This document shows, in pieces, positions 25,596 through 34,748 of a stretch of 64,000 nucleotides of DNA. The notes beneath the pieces were generated by a model that saw nothing but the letters and a program-made list of their open reading frames with translations, made no database searches and was not told where the DNA came from. The first letter of the stretch is position 1. Each line of letters starts with the position of its first letter. The stretch covers positions 186,001 through 250,000 of the forward strand of contig OY764335.1 of NCBI GenBank assembly GCA_963668445.1, given 5' to 3'. Made by a program: the position numbers and the translations under genes. The stretch is from Poriferisulfidus sp963668445 (GTDB taxonomy: Bacteria > Pseudomonadota > Gammaproteobacteria > Poriferisulfidales > Poriferisulfidaceae).

Positions 25596-26978
25596 ATGAG
25601 CTCGGGACACATCGTAGAAATCATCGGCGCCGTCGTGGACGTGGAGTTCGAGCCGTCCGCCGTGCCGCAGGTGCTTGACGCCCTGCAGGTGGAAGACGCC
25701 GGTCTGACGCTGGAAGTCCAGCAGCAGCTGGGCGACGGCGTGGTGCGCACCATCGCCATGGGCCCCTCGGACGGCTTGAAGCGCGGCCTGGAGGTGGCCG
25801 ACACCGGCGCCCCCATCTCGGTGCCGGTCGGGCGCGAGACGCTCGGGCGCATCATGGACGTGCTTGGCAAGCCGGTCGACAACGCCGGGCCGGTCGAGGC
25901 GGAGCAGCGCATGCCGATCCATCGCGCCGCGCCGACCTTCCAAGAGCAGTCCGGAAGCGGCGAGTTGCTGGAGACGGGCATCAAGGTGATTGATCTGCTG
26001 TGCCCGTTCGCCAAGGGCGGCAAGGTCGGCTTGTTCGGCGGCGCCGGTGTCGGCAAGACCGTCAACATGATGGAGTTGATCCGCAACATCGCCATCGAGC
26101 ATAGCGGCTACTCGGTGTTCGCTGGCGTCGGCGAGCGCACCCGCGAGGGCAACGACTTCTACCACGAGATGCGCGAATCCGATGTGCTGGACAAAGTGGC
26201 GCTGGTGTACGGCCAGATGAACGAGCCGCCGGGCAACCGCCTGCGCGTGGCACTGACCGGCCTGACCATGGCCGAGCACTTCCGCGACGAAGGCCGCGAC
26301 GTGCTGATGTTCATCGACAACATCTACCGCTACACGCTGGCCGGCACCGAAGTGTCGGCATTGCTCGGGCGCATGCCGTCGGCGGTCGGCTACCAGCCGA
26401 CGCTGGCCGAGGAAATGGGCATCCTGCAGGAGCGCATCACGTCCACGGCGACAGGCTCCATCACCTCCATCCAGGCCGTCTACGTGCCGGCCGACGACCT
26501 CACCGACCCGTCGCCCGCGACCACGTTCGCGCATCTGGACGCCACCGTGGTGCTGTCTCGGCAAGTGGCGGAACTAGGCATCTACCCGGCCGTCGATCCG
26601 CTAGACTCCACTTCGCGCCAGCTGGACCCGCTGGTCATCGGAAACGACCACTACGATACCGCCCGTGCGGTGCAGAACACCTTGCAGCGCTACAAGGAAC
26701 TGAAGGACATCATCGCCATCCTCGGCATGGACGAACTGTCCGAAGAGGACAAGCTGGTGGTGGCGCGGGCGCGCAAGATCCAGCGCTTCCTGTCGCAGCC
26801 GTTCTTCGTCGCCGAGGTGTTCACCGGCACCTCCGGCAAGTACGTGTCGCTGAAGGACACTATCGCTGGCTTCCGCGGCATCGTCGAAGGCGAGTACGAC
26901 CACCTGCCGGAGCAGGCGTTCTACATGGTCGGCGCCATTGACGAGGCGGCGGCGAAGGCCGAAGGCATGCAGTCCTAG
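25596..26978 (+). CDS. atpD: ATP synthase F1 subunit beta
   Basis: 460 residues. Catalytic Walker A is GGAGVGKTV, with GERTREGND and ALTGLTMAEHFRDE also conserved. It is the catalytic subunit. An AAGGAGACG ribosome site precedes the ATG. Confidence 0.98.
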   Translation: MSSGHIVEIIGAVVDVEFEPSAVPQVLDALQVEDAGLTLEVQQQLGDGVVRTIAMGPSDGLKRGLEVADTGAPISVPVGRETLGRIMDVLGKPVDNAGPVEAEQRMPIHRAAPTFQEQSGSGELLETGIKVIDLLCPFAKGGKVGLFGGAGVGKTVNMMELIRNIAIEHSGYSVFAGVGERTREGNDFYHEMRESDVLDKVALVYGQMNEPPGNRLRVALTGLTMAEHFRDEGRDVLMFIDNIYRYTLAGTEVSALLGRMPSAVGYQPTLAEEMGILQERITSTATGSITSIQAVYVPADDLTDPSPATTFAHLDATVVLSRQVAELGIYPAVDPLDSTSRQLDPLVIGNDHYDTARAVQNTLQRYKELKDIIAILGMDELSEEDKLVVARARKIQRFLSQPFFVAEVFTGTSGKYVSLKDTIAGFRGIVEGEYDHLPEQAFYMVGAIDEAAAKAEGMQS

Positions 26979-26980
26979 CC

Positions 26981-27400
26981 GTGGCCACCTTGCGCGTCGA
27001 GATCGTCAGCGCCGAGCGGGAAATCTATTCCGGCGAGGCGAACTCCGTGGTCGCGCCTGCCAGCATGGGCGAAGTCGGCATCTTCCCGCGGCACACGCCG
27101 CTGATCACCTACCTGAAGCCCGGCGAGGTCCGGGTCGACGCGGACGGCGAGGAACTGTCGTTCTACGTCTCCGGCGGCATGCTGGAGGTGCAGCCGGGAC
27201 AGGTGACCGTGCTGTCGGATACCGCCATGCGCGGCGCCGACCTGGACGAAGCGAAGGCCGAAGAAGCCAAGCGGCGCGCCGAACAGGCGCTGGTCGACCG
27301 CAAGGCGGATATGGACTCGGCCAAGGCGCTGGCGGAACTTGCGGAAGCGGCCGCGCAGCTGCGCATGATCCAGAAGCTGCGCAAGACCGGGCGCAACTGA
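26981..27400 (+). CDS. atpC: ATP synthase F1 subunit epsilon
   Basis: 139 residues from GTG 26981, two bases after the atpD stop. The beta-sandwich N-terminus has FPRHTPLITYLKPGEV, and the C-terminal helical hairpin is rich in Ala/Lys/Glu. It couples and regulates the motor. Confidence 0.95.
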   Translation: MATLRVEIVSAEREIYSGEANSVVAPASMGEVGIFPRHTPLITYLKPGEVRVDADGEELSFYVSGGMLEVQPGQVTVLSDTAMRGADLDEAKAEEAKRRAEQALVDRKADMDSAKALAELAEAAAQLRMIQKLRKTGRN

Positions 27401-27414
27401 CCCCGCAAGGGGCG

Positions 27415-27420
27415 TACAAT
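27415..27420 (+). promoter_or_regulatory. Possible -10 box upstream of glmU
   Basis: TACAAT 28 bases before ATG 27448; no clear -35. It would let glmU-glmS be transcribed apart from the atp operon. Confidence 0.3.
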
Positions 27421-27447
27421 GATGCCCTGAACCGCATGCGGGGATCC

Positions 27448-28815
27448 ATGATCGTCGAAGCTGTCATCCTCGCCGGAGGCGTCGGCAAGCGCATGGGCCT
27501 GCCTGCGCCCAAGCCGTTGCTCGACCTGTGCGGCAAGCCGCTGGTGCAGCATGTCATGGAAGCTGCCGCGGAAGTCGCCGATGCGGTGCGCATCGTGCAC
27601 GGTTCCGGGACCGAAGCCGACTTCGCATTTCTAAAGGATGCCATCAGCATCCCCTGCACATTCCATATTCAAGCGGAGCCCAAAGGCACGGCCGACGCGC
27701 TCGGCTGCGCCCTGCCGCAGATCGACAATGAAGCGACCGTGCTCGCGCTGTGCGCGGACGTGCCGCTGCTGGAGCCCGAAACCCTGCGGCTGCTGCTGGC
27801 CGCCCGCGCCGGAGAAGGCTTGGTGCTGCTGACGACGCGTACGCCCGGCAGCCAACTGGGCCGCATCCTCCGCAATGCCGACGGGCAGGTCGCCGCCATT
27901 CGCGAGTACGCTGACGGCAGCGAGGAAGAACGGCGGCTGGAAGAATGCAATACCGGCGTGATGGCCGCGTCCGCAGCGGATTTCCGCGCATGGTGCGGCC
28001 GGCTGGATGCGGACAATGCGCAGCAGGAACTCTACCTGACCGACTGCGTTGCCGAAGCGGTGCGGGACGGTGTGCCGGTGCGCACGCAGGAATGCGCAGC
28101 AGGCGAAGGGCTGGGCGTCAACACGCCGAAGGAATACGCGGAGGTGGCGCAGCGCTGGCAGCGGCGCGCCTGCGAACGGCTGTTGGCGCAGGGCATCTGG
28201 ATCGAAGCGCCGGAGACCGTGTGGCTGTCCGCAGGGCTTGCCGCGGAAGAGGGCGCCGGCGTGCGCATCGGCTCGCATGTGGTGATGGAAGGAACGGTGC
28301 GGCTTGGAGCGGGGACGCAAGTCCGATCCCATGCGGTGCTGCGGAATTGCGAGATCGGCGCCGGGACGCGGATCGAGTCGTTCTCCGTTGTCGAAGAGGC
28401 GCGCATCGGCGAGCGCTGCCGCATCGGGCCGTTCGCGCGGATCCGTCCGGAGACCGAACTGGCCGACGAAGCCCAGATCGGGAATTTCGTCGAAGTCAAG
28501 AAATCCTCCGTCGGCGAGGGCACGAAGATCAACCACCTGTCGTACATCGGCGACTCCAGGGTCGGGCGCAACGCCAACATCGGCGCCGGCACCATCACCT
28601 GCAACTACGACGGCGCCCGAAAGCACCCGACCGTGATCGGCGACGACGTGTTCGTCGGTTCCGGCACGCAGCTGGTCGCGCCGGTCACCATCGGCGACGG
28701 CGCGACGATCGGCGCCGGCTCCACCATCACCAAGGATGCGCCGGCGGGCGAACTGAGCTTGTCGCGTAAGAAGCAGAAGACGCGCAAGGGCTGGCGCCGC
28801 CCGCAGAAAGGCTGA
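27448..28815 (+). CDS. glmU: Bifunctional GlmU: GlcN-1-P acetyltransferase/UDP-GlcNAc pyrophosphorylase
   Basis: 455 residues. The N-terminal uridyltransferase starts with AVILAGGVGKRM and contains EPKGTADAL; the C-terminal left-handed beta-helix has GNFVEVKKS, NHLSYIGD and GAGTITCNYDG. It makes UDP-GlcNAc for peptidoglycan and lipid A. ATG 27448 has GGGG only 4 bases upstream; ATG 27436 in the same frame is the alternative. The stop shares a base with the glmS start. Confidence 0.95.
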   Translation: MIVEAVILAGGVGKRMGLPAPKPLLDLCGKPLVQHVMEAAAEVADAVRIVHGSGTEADFAFLKDAISIPCTFHIQAEPKGTADALGCALPQIDNEATVLALCADVPLLEPETLRLLLAARAGEGLVLLTTRTPGSQLGRILRNADGQVAAIREYADGSEEERRLEECNTGVMAASAADFRAWCGRLDADNAQQELYLTDCVAEAVRDGVPVRTQECAAGEGLGVNTPKEYAEVAQRWQRRACERLLAQGIWIEAPETVWLSAGLAAEEGAGVRIGSHVVMEGTVRLGAGTQVRSHAVLRNCEIGAGTRIESFSVVEEARIGERCRIGPFARIRPETELADEAQIGNFVEVKKSSVGEGTKINHLSYIGDSRVGRNANIGAGTITCNYDGARKHPTVIGDDVFVGSGTQLVAPVTIGDGATIGAGSTITKDAPAGELSLSRKKQKTRKGWRRPQKG

Positions 28816-30650
28816 TGTGCGGAATCGTCGGCGCGATTGCCCGCCGGGACGTCGTCCCGACGCTGCTGGACGGCCTGCGCCGTCTTGAATACCGCGGCTA
28901 CGACTCGGCCGGCATCGCCGTCGTCGAGCAGCAGCGGCTGCAGCGGCTGCGGTGCGAAGGCAAGGTCGCAAAACTGGCCGGCAAGGTCGAAGCGGACCGC
29001 CTCGCCGGCGCCGTCGGCATCGCGCATACGCGCTGGGCGACGCATGGCGCTCCGTCCGACCGGAATGCGCATCCGCACGTAGCCGGCGAGGGCGGACGCA
29101 TCGCCGTGGCGCACAACGGCATCATCGAGAACTACGAAACTCTGCGGGCGCAGCAGCAGGCCCAAGGCGTCCGGCACGAATCGGACACCGACTCCGAAGT
29201 CATGGCCTGCCAGATCGCGAGCCATCTGGAAGAGGCGGGCAATTTGCTGGAAGCGGTCCGGCAGGCGGCAGGCGAGCTGGAAGGAAGCTTCGCGCTTGCG
29301 GCCATCGACCGCGACGATCCGGCGCATATGGTCGCGGCGCGGCGCGGCAGCCCGCTCGTGCTGGGGCGCGACGCGGAAGGCTTCTATCTGGCCTCCGACA
29401 TTCAGGCGCTGGCCGGGGTGGCGGAGGAGTACTGCCCGCTGGATAACGGCGATGTCGCGCAGCTCAATGCCGGCGAAGCGGCCGTGTGGAACGGCGGGAA
29501 GAAATCGGCCGTCGGCTGGAAAGCCTTGAGCGCGGCCGGCATCACCAGCGAACTCGGCGGCTACGCGCACTACATGCAAAAGGAAATCTTCGAGCAGCCC
29601 GTCGCCGTCGCGCATACTTTGGAAGGCCGCGTCAAAGACGGCCGCGTGGCGGACGACCTGCTCGGAACCGAAGCGGCCGCCATGCTGCAAGCGACGAAGT
29701 CGGTGCAGATCGCGGCATGCGGCACCAGCTACCATGCGGGATTACTGGCGCGGCATTGGCTGGAACGCTACGCCGGCATCGAATGCCAGGTCGAAGTGGC
29801 CAGCGAGTTCCGCTACCGCAGGCATGCCCGCAGCAGCGACACCTTGTTCATCGCCGTCTCCCAGTCCGGCGAGACCGCCGACACCTTGGCGGCGCTGGAG
29901 CTGGCGCAGCAGGATCCGTCCTACCACGCCACGCTGGCCGTCTGCAACGTGGCGCACAGCACCATGGCTCGGGAAGCGGATGCGACGCTGCTGACGCGCG
30001 CCGGCCCGGAGATCGGGGTCGCTTCCACCAAGGCGTTCGTCACGCAACTGGCCGCGCTGATGCTAATCGTGATTCTGCTGGGACGGCATCGCGGCATGGC
30101 CGCGGCGACGGAGGCCGAACTGGCCGAACAGCTCGCCAGCCTTCCGGCGCGCATGGATCGGGTGCTGGAGTTGGACGCGGAGATCGCCAAGCTGTCGACG
30201 CAGTTCGCCGACAAGGAGCATGCCTTGTTTCTAGGACGCGGGTCGCACTACCCGATCGCGATGGAAGGGGCGCTCAAGCTCAAGGAAATCTCGTACATCC
30301 ATGCGGAAGCCTATGCGGCCGGGGAATTGAAGCACGGGCCGCTGGCGCTGGTCGATGCCAGCATGCCGGTCGTGGCGGTGGCGCCGAACAACCGCCTGCT
30401 GGAGAAGCTCAAGAGCAACCTTCAGGAAGTCCGGGCGCGGGGCGGGCGGCTGTATGTGTTCGCGGACTGGCGTTCCGGTTTCAAGAGCGATGAGGTGATG
30501 ACCGTATTCGAGGTGGATGCGCCGGACATTGCCATGGCGCCCGCGCTGTTCACCGTGCCGCTGCAACTCTTGGCCTACCACTGCGCCAAGATCAAGGGCA
30601 CGAACATCGATCAGCCGCGCAATCTGGCGAAATCGGTGACGGTGGAGTAG
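28815..30650 (+). CDS. glmS: Glutamine-fructose-6-phosphate aminotransferase
   Basis: 611 residues, standard length. Cys2 after the initiator (MCGIVGA) is the glutaminase nucleophile; RLEYRGYDSAG is conserved. Two SIS domains follow (CGTSYHAG, SQSGETADTL), and the C-terminus ends DQPRNLAKSVTVE. It makes glucosamine-6-phosphate. TGATG coupling with glmU fixes the start. Confidence 0.97.
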   Translation: MCGIVGAIARRDVVPTLLDGLRRLEYRGYDSAGIAVVEQQRLQRLRCEGKVAKLAGKVEADRLAGAVGIAHTRWATHGAPSDRNAHPHVAGEGGRIAVAHNGIIENYETLRAQQQAQGVRHESDTDSEVMACQIASHLEEAGNLLEAVRQAAGELEGSFALAAIDRDDPAHMVAARRGSPLVLGRDAEGFYLASDIQALAGVAEEYCPLDNGDVAQLNAGEAAVWNGGKKSAVGWKALSAAGITSELGGYAHYMQKEIFEQPVAVAHTLEGRVKDGRVADDLLGTEAAAMLQATKSVQIAACGTSYHAGLLARHWLERYAGIECQVEVASEFRYRRHARSSDTLFIAVSQSGETADTLAALELAQQDPSYHATLAVCNVAHSTMAREADATLLTRAGPEIGVASTKAFVTQLAALMLIVILLGRHRGMAAATEAELAEQLASLPARMDRVLELDAEIAKLSTQFADKEHALFLGRGSHYPIAMEGALKLKEISYIHAEAYAAGELKHGPLALVDASMPVVAVAPNNRLLEKLKSNLQEVRARGGRLYVFADWRSGFKSDEVMTVFEVDAPDIAMAPALFTVPLQLLAYHCAKIKGTNIDQPRNLAKSVTVE

Positions 30651-30656
30651 GGCGGA

Positions 30657-30684
30657 TTGTCGCCGTGTGATTATGGGGTACAAT
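30657..30684 (+). promoter_or_regulatory. Promoter candidate just after glmS
   Basis: TTGTCG (30657-30662) and TACAAT (30679-30684) with a 16-base spacer. Transcription would start near 30691 and reach a strong terminator after about 60 bases. Confidence 0.45.
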
Positions 30685-30690
30685 AACCCT

Positions 30691-30754
30691 CAGTTGCCCG
30701 TCCTGCGCCTTCGCACGCAGGGCCGCGGGGGCCGCAAGGCCCCCGTATTTTTTT
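30691..30754 (+). ncRNA. Candidate 60-70 nt small RNA between glmS and the NYN gene
   Basis: A promoter-like element (30657-30684) is followed by a short stem (CCTGCG/CGCAGG, 30702-30721) and then a full intrinsic terminator ending at 30754. No ORF fits inside. A discrete short RNA would be made if the promoter is active. It may instead be only the glmS terminator with a chance -10 upstream. It does not resemble GlmY/GlmZ in any way that can be seen here. Confidence 0.35.
30726..30754 (+). terminator. Strong intrinsic terminator after glmS
   Basis: Perfect 8-bp stem CGGGGGCC/GGCCCCCG capped by a GCAA tetraloop, then TATTTTTTT. It ends the atp-glm block on the plus strand. Confidence 0.85.
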
Positions 30755-31378
30755 GCGCACTTATGTTTACGCCGATGGGTTTAACCTTTACTATAGGGCA
30801 TTGCGTCGCTCGCCTTGGAAATGGCTTGATCTGCCATTCCTGTTCCGGAAGATGCTGCAACCACATCACGATATCCTGAAAGTTAGATATTTCACGGCCA
30901 AAGTAACCGACACCCCGAGCAACCCGGGCCAGAAACGGCGACAGGAAGTGTACTTTCGCGCCCTGAAGCATCAAGGCCTGAGGTTGAATTTCACTATGGC
31001 CATTTCCTGCGTCATACGGCTAATATGCCCTTGGCGAATCCAGAGGCAGAGAAGCGTTTCATCAAAGTAGTACGGGTTGAGGAGAAAGGCTCAGACGTAA
31101 ATTTTGCCGTTCATTTGCTGAATGATGGATGGCGGGATTGTTATGATTGTGCGGTGGTGGTTACCAACGATAGCGATATGGCTGAAAGTATGCGTCTGAT
31201 GAAACGAGAACATCCGGAAAAGCGGATCGGGTTGATTTCTCCGGACCAATATCGTCAATCTCCTCAGTTGAAGGAGTGCACCGATTTCACGTTGCATCTT
31301 CACCGTCGCTTTCTGAACCGTGCGCAATTGCCAGACATCATTCCCGGCACGAATTTGCGCAAACCTCTTGGCTGGTAA
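30753..31378 (+). pseudogene. NYN-domain (PIN-like) RNase gene split by a one-base frameshift
   Basis: Two frames together give a complete NYN protein. Frame one starts at TTG 30753 with TYVYADGFNLYY and runs to about 30990; the rest, from HYGHFLRH through MPLANPEAE, EKGSDVNFAVHLL and VVVTNDSDMAESMRL to the end, continues in another frame. One missing base in the T-run at 30989-30991 accounts for it. The acidic residues of NYN nucleases are in DGFN, SDVN and NDSDM. The TTG start lies inside the T-tract of the terminator, so expression would need read-through. Base composition is lower in G+C than the flanks, which hints at transfer. Sequencing error is possible. Confidence 0.75.
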
Positions 31379-31488
31379 AACAAGTCCACACGGGAGTGCG
31401 CTCACTTGGCATGGATGCGGCTCAGGCTGACATCACGACTCATGCAATGAGCAGATATGCGGGAGGCGGATGACTGCTGGCGCAAATC

Positions 31489-33060
31489 TCAGTCGTACAC
31501 CACGCGAAAACCGATGCCGTCCGATCGATGTTCGGGCGGAACCGGCCGGCCGAACAGGCTTCGGGAGGTTTGCAGGCCGGGCAGCAGCCAATTCCCGCCC
31601 AGTGCCCACAGCGCATAGCGCCCCTGCTCGGCCGTGATGCTGCGCGTCCATTCCGAAACGTTGCCCCCCATATGGCGCAAGCCTTCCGCAGTCACGTCGG
31701 CGAGTCCGTCCGCATCGCAGGCTTTCACGCCCGGCGAACCCTGTTCCGCCGTGGCCGCGACAGGGCGGTAGTCGGAGCCCCACGGATAGACGGCGGCATC
31801 CGGTCCGGCGGCCAGCCGGTGCCATTCTTCGGTCGTCGGAAGCCGTCCGCCGGCCCAGCGGGCGTAGGCGTCGGCCGCCCACCAAGTGATGCCGGTCACC
31901 GGCAAGTCGGGTTCCTGCAATTGCTGCGCCCAGCGCAGCGGGGTGTAGTCTTCATTACTAGGCTCCCGTTCGTTGGCGAACAGTCCGGAGCGCACCCGAG
32001 CGTCGCCGAGAAACGTCCGGTAGTCCTTCCGGCTGACTTCGCAGCGTTCGGCCCGGATGCGTTCGGGGCGTCGGTCCAGCTGCTCCAGAAGGGCGTGCAG
32101 GCGCTGCCTGTCGCGGGCCGGAGTCAGGGCGGCGATGCGTACTAGGCGCGCATCCGCCGGCAATCCCAATGTGAAAGCGCCGCCTTGGACTTGGGCGATG
32201 TCCGGCAGGCTTCCGTTCCAGGGCCGCGGCGGAGGCGGCCGGTCGTACACGCAGCGGAAGCCCAGATGGTGGCTGCGCGTATGCGGCGGGATTTCCAGCC
32301 AGGCCGCGTTCAGCGCGTACAGCTCCTGCGCATGGACGCGCACGGCGGGCGCTCCGTGCGCTCCGGGCGGGTGGTCAGCGGAAAGGCCTTGGCTCCATTC
32401 CATGACATTGCCGGCCAGATCCTGAATGCCTTCGGGCGTGGCCGCTTGCGGATGGGTTCCGCAGGCTTGCGCCGCGTTGCGGTGCGGATCCTGGTACGGC
32501 CAAGATCCGGGCTCGAATGCATTGCCCCATGGATACAGGCGGCCTTCGGCGCCGCTGGCCATGGCTTCCCATTCGTCGGCTGTCGGCAGCCGGCCGCCGA
32601 CGGCTTGGCAATAGGCGGCCGCCCCGTCGTAGCTGATGCCGCTGGCCGGCGCGTGCAAGATGCCGGCGGTGGCGTGGCCGGTGGACAGGCTCGTCAATGC
32701 ATCGGCAGGAACCTTCGCGTGCGGCATGACTTCCGTCTGCCGGCGCTGCCAAGCGGCGTAGCGCTCGAAATCGCCTTGGCGGACTTCGCAACGGTCTGCC
32801 CAGAACGCAGGGAGCGTTGCCGTGCGCGGCGGCCGGTCCAGACGCCGCTGCAGTTCCCGCCCGAACGCATGCGTTTGCATGCTTTTCAGCAAGGCTTCAT
32901 CGACGATCCGTCCGGGGCCGTCCTGTGCGGGCGGCAGCGCCAGTTCCACTTCGATCAGATCGTCGCGGCCGTGGTAGAAGCCCGGATGGCTCAGCGGCAG
33001 CACGGCCAGCGCCAGCAGAGCCAGCATGAGTACCGGGACGAAAGGGTGCCGGGCGTTCAT
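31489..33060 (-). CDS. Tandem formylglycine-enzyme-fold (SUMF1-like) envelope protein
   Basis: 523 residues: an N-terminal hydrophobic anchor or signal (VPVLMLALLALAVLPL), then two FGE-sulfatase/SUMF1-type repeats. The repeats carry ITWWAADAYARWAGGRLPT, AAAYCQAVGGRLPTADEWEAMA, GNVMEWSQG and GNVSEWTRS, each ending in GFR-VYD. The catalytic cysteine pair of true formylglycine-generating enzymes was not seen at the C-termini, so a structural or ligand-binding role is more likely. The ATG overlaps the stop of the preceding gene (ATGA). It is the last gene of the proton-channel operon at 36.5-31.5 kb, so it should work outside the inner membrane with that motor. The anchor could be a cleaved signal instead. 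Confidence 0.8.
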   Translation of the reverse strand: MNARHPFVPVLMLALLALAVLPLSHPGFYHGRDDLIEVELALPPAQDGPGRIVDEALLKSMQTHAFGRELQRRLDRPPRTATLPAFWADRCEVRQGDFERYAAWQRRQTEVMPHAKVPADALTSLSTGHATAGILHAPASGISYDGAAAYCQAVGGRLPTADEWEAMASGAEGRLYPWGNAFEPGSWPYQDPHRNAAQACGTHPQAATPEGIQDLAGNVMEWSQGLSADHPPGAHGAPAVRVHAQELYALNAAWLEIPPHTRSHHLGFRCVYDRPPPPRPWNGSLPDIAQVQGGAFTLGLPADARLVRIAALTPARDRQRLHALLEQLDRRPERIRAERCEVSRKDYRTFLGDARVRSGLFANEREPSNEDYTPLRWAQQLQEPDLPVTGITWWAADAYARWAGGRLPTTEEWHRLAAGPDAAVYPWGSDYRPVAATAEQGSPGVKACDADGLADVTAEGLRHMGGNVSEWTRSITAEQGRYALWALGGNWLLPGLQTSRSLFGRPVPPEHRSDGIGFRVVYD

Positions 33061-34748
33061 GCGGGTCGGGCCACCAGACGTCGGGTTAGGAACAGGGCCA
33101 GCAGGCCGGCCAGCAGCAGTCCGAACAACGCCATCATCCAGCCGCGTGCGCCCAGCGCGGACTCGGAGGGCACGGAGTTTCGGGCGAGGCCGTCGAGGCG
33201 CACCCGGTTGTCGCTCGCTTGCAGCAGCAGACGGCCGTCGTCGCGGTTGCGGGCGTACGCGAAGCCAACGATGAAATCGTCCAGTTGCGGCGAAATGTAG
33301 GCGACGGCCCGCCAGCCGAGCCGCTCCGGATGCTGCGGATCCGGTAGCGCCATGAGGGCGCCGCCGGGTTCCAGTTGCACGCGCAGGCCGCGCCAGATGG
33401 CCGGGTAGGCATTGAGGGCGATGCTGATCCGTGCGGAGTCGGGCAGTTCGTCCGCCGCTTCGGAATGGCGCAGGAAGGCGGCCTCCTGAAGCAGATGGTT
33501 GGGCTCCAGCGCCAGCTGGGCTCCCGGCCCCGCATCCGCCTCTCCGGCATGGAGGCTCAGCGGCCCCAGATTGCGCAGAGGATCCGCGAGGCGGCTTGCC
33601 AGAAAGAGTTCCATCGCCAGCGTGGAGACCGTCGTCTGCTGTGCCGCTGAGAGATCGGGCGGATGCTCCAGCAGCGTACGGAAGCGATTGGCGAACTGCG
33701 GCACCAGCGGCGCCGGCGTGCCGCCGGCATCGAGCGTATTTTGCAATTCGCCGAGGAAGCCCATGATGGCGGCCAGGATGCGGGCCAATTGCGGTTCGCT
33801 TTCCGGGCGCATGGCGCCGCGCAGGCCTCCCGGAAGAGCCATGCGGAAGAGCGTGGGGCGCGGATGCCCGGCAGCGGAGCCGGTGCCCGGGAGTCCCTGT
33901 CCTGCACGCCCCTCGCCCGGCGGCCTGGCTGGCGGAAAGCTGCCGAGCTGGTCGTTGCCGGGCGGCGCGGCCGGCAGGCCGCGGCCTGCGCCATGGCCGA
34001 ACGGATAGGCCCCGGAAGGCGTCGTGCCGCCCGGCAGCGGGGCGGCAGCTAGGCCTCGGCCGTAGGGGCCGGCGAAGGCTCCGGGCGGCGGCCAGCCGCC
34101 GTCGCCGGGCACGGGCCGCCGGCGGGCGACCGTCGGCGCGGGCATCCGCTGCTGCGGCTGCTGCGGCAATGCGCCGAGGCAGTCTTTGGCAGCAATGCCG
34201 GGAGGGCAGTGAGCCGCATCGGCGCGGGCCAGATGCCCGGTCAGGAAATGCCAGTGCATGATCTGCATGCCGTGTTCGCGAAGGATCGCCAGCGCCAAGT
34301 AGTACTGCCCGATGTCGTAGACGTCCGCGCGCAGACCCTGCTTCTGCTCGTCGGTGAAGGTTTGCAGGAAGGCGTCCAGGCCGTTCGGGCGCTCCAGCAG
34401 TCGGGCGCGGGGCCAGAGCGTGCCGCTGTAGTATTCCCGCACGTAGTCGCGGTGGAACTCCAGAATGGGCATCAGGTCCAAGCTCGGGTTCAGATCCATC
34501 GGATCGGCTTCGTAATGGTGCAGGCGCGCCGCCTTGCTGGCGGCCAGCGTGTTCAGGACCAGCGACGTGCTGAACTTGCGGGCCATCACGGTCGAGACTT
34601 CTTCGACCTTCTCGGCGTAGCGCTTCTCGTGCTCGGTGCGGGCCATGATCGTCAGCACGACGACGATGATCAGCATGGCGACGCCGTTGGCCAGAATATC
34701 GGCCAGCGCGACGCCGGCGAAGTCCGGGATGCTGCGGCGGAAGCTCAC
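33057..34748 (-). CDS. Two-TM envelope protein with Pro/Gly-rich centre, in proton-channel operon
   Basis: 563 residues from GTG 34748, which overlaps the previous stop (GTGA). An ExbD/TolR-like membrane helix lies near the N-terminus (LADILANGVAMLIIVVVLTIMA) and is preceded by a short basic cytoplasmic part; Asp16 at its start is a possible proton carrier. The middle (about residues 170-300) is rich in Pro, Gly and Ala. A second membrane helix is at the C-terminus (MMALFGLLLAGLLALFLTRR). No family was recognised beyond the stator-like N-terminus. The longer open frame upstream is a shadow of the neighbouring gene. Confidence 0.65.
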   Translation of the reverse strand: MSFRRSIPDFAGVALADILANGVAMLIIVVVLTIMARTEHEKRYAEKVEEVSTVMARKFSTSLVLNTLAASKAARLHHYEADPMDLNPSLDLMPILEFHRDYVREYYSGTLWPRARLLERPNGLDAFLQTFTDEQKQGLRADVYDIGQYYLALAILREHGMQIMHWHFLTGHLARADAAHCPPGIAAKDCLGALPQQPQQRMPAPTVARRRPVPGDGGWPPPGAFAGPYGRGLAAAPLPGGTTPSGAYPFGHGAGRGLPAAPPGNDQLGSFPPARPPGEGRAGQGLPGTGSAAGHPRPTLFRMALPGGLRGAMRPESEPQLARILAAIMGFLGELQNTLDAGGTPAPLVPQFANRFRTLLEHPPDLSAAQQTTVSTLAMELFLASRLADPLRNLGPLSLHAGEADAGPGAQLALEPNHLLQEAAFLRHSEAADELPDSARISIALNAYPAIWRGLRVQLEPGGALMALPDPQHPERLGWRAVAYISPQLDDFIVGFAYARNRDDGRLLLQASDNRVRLDGLARNSVPSESALGARGWMMALFGLLLAGLLALFLTRRLVARPA

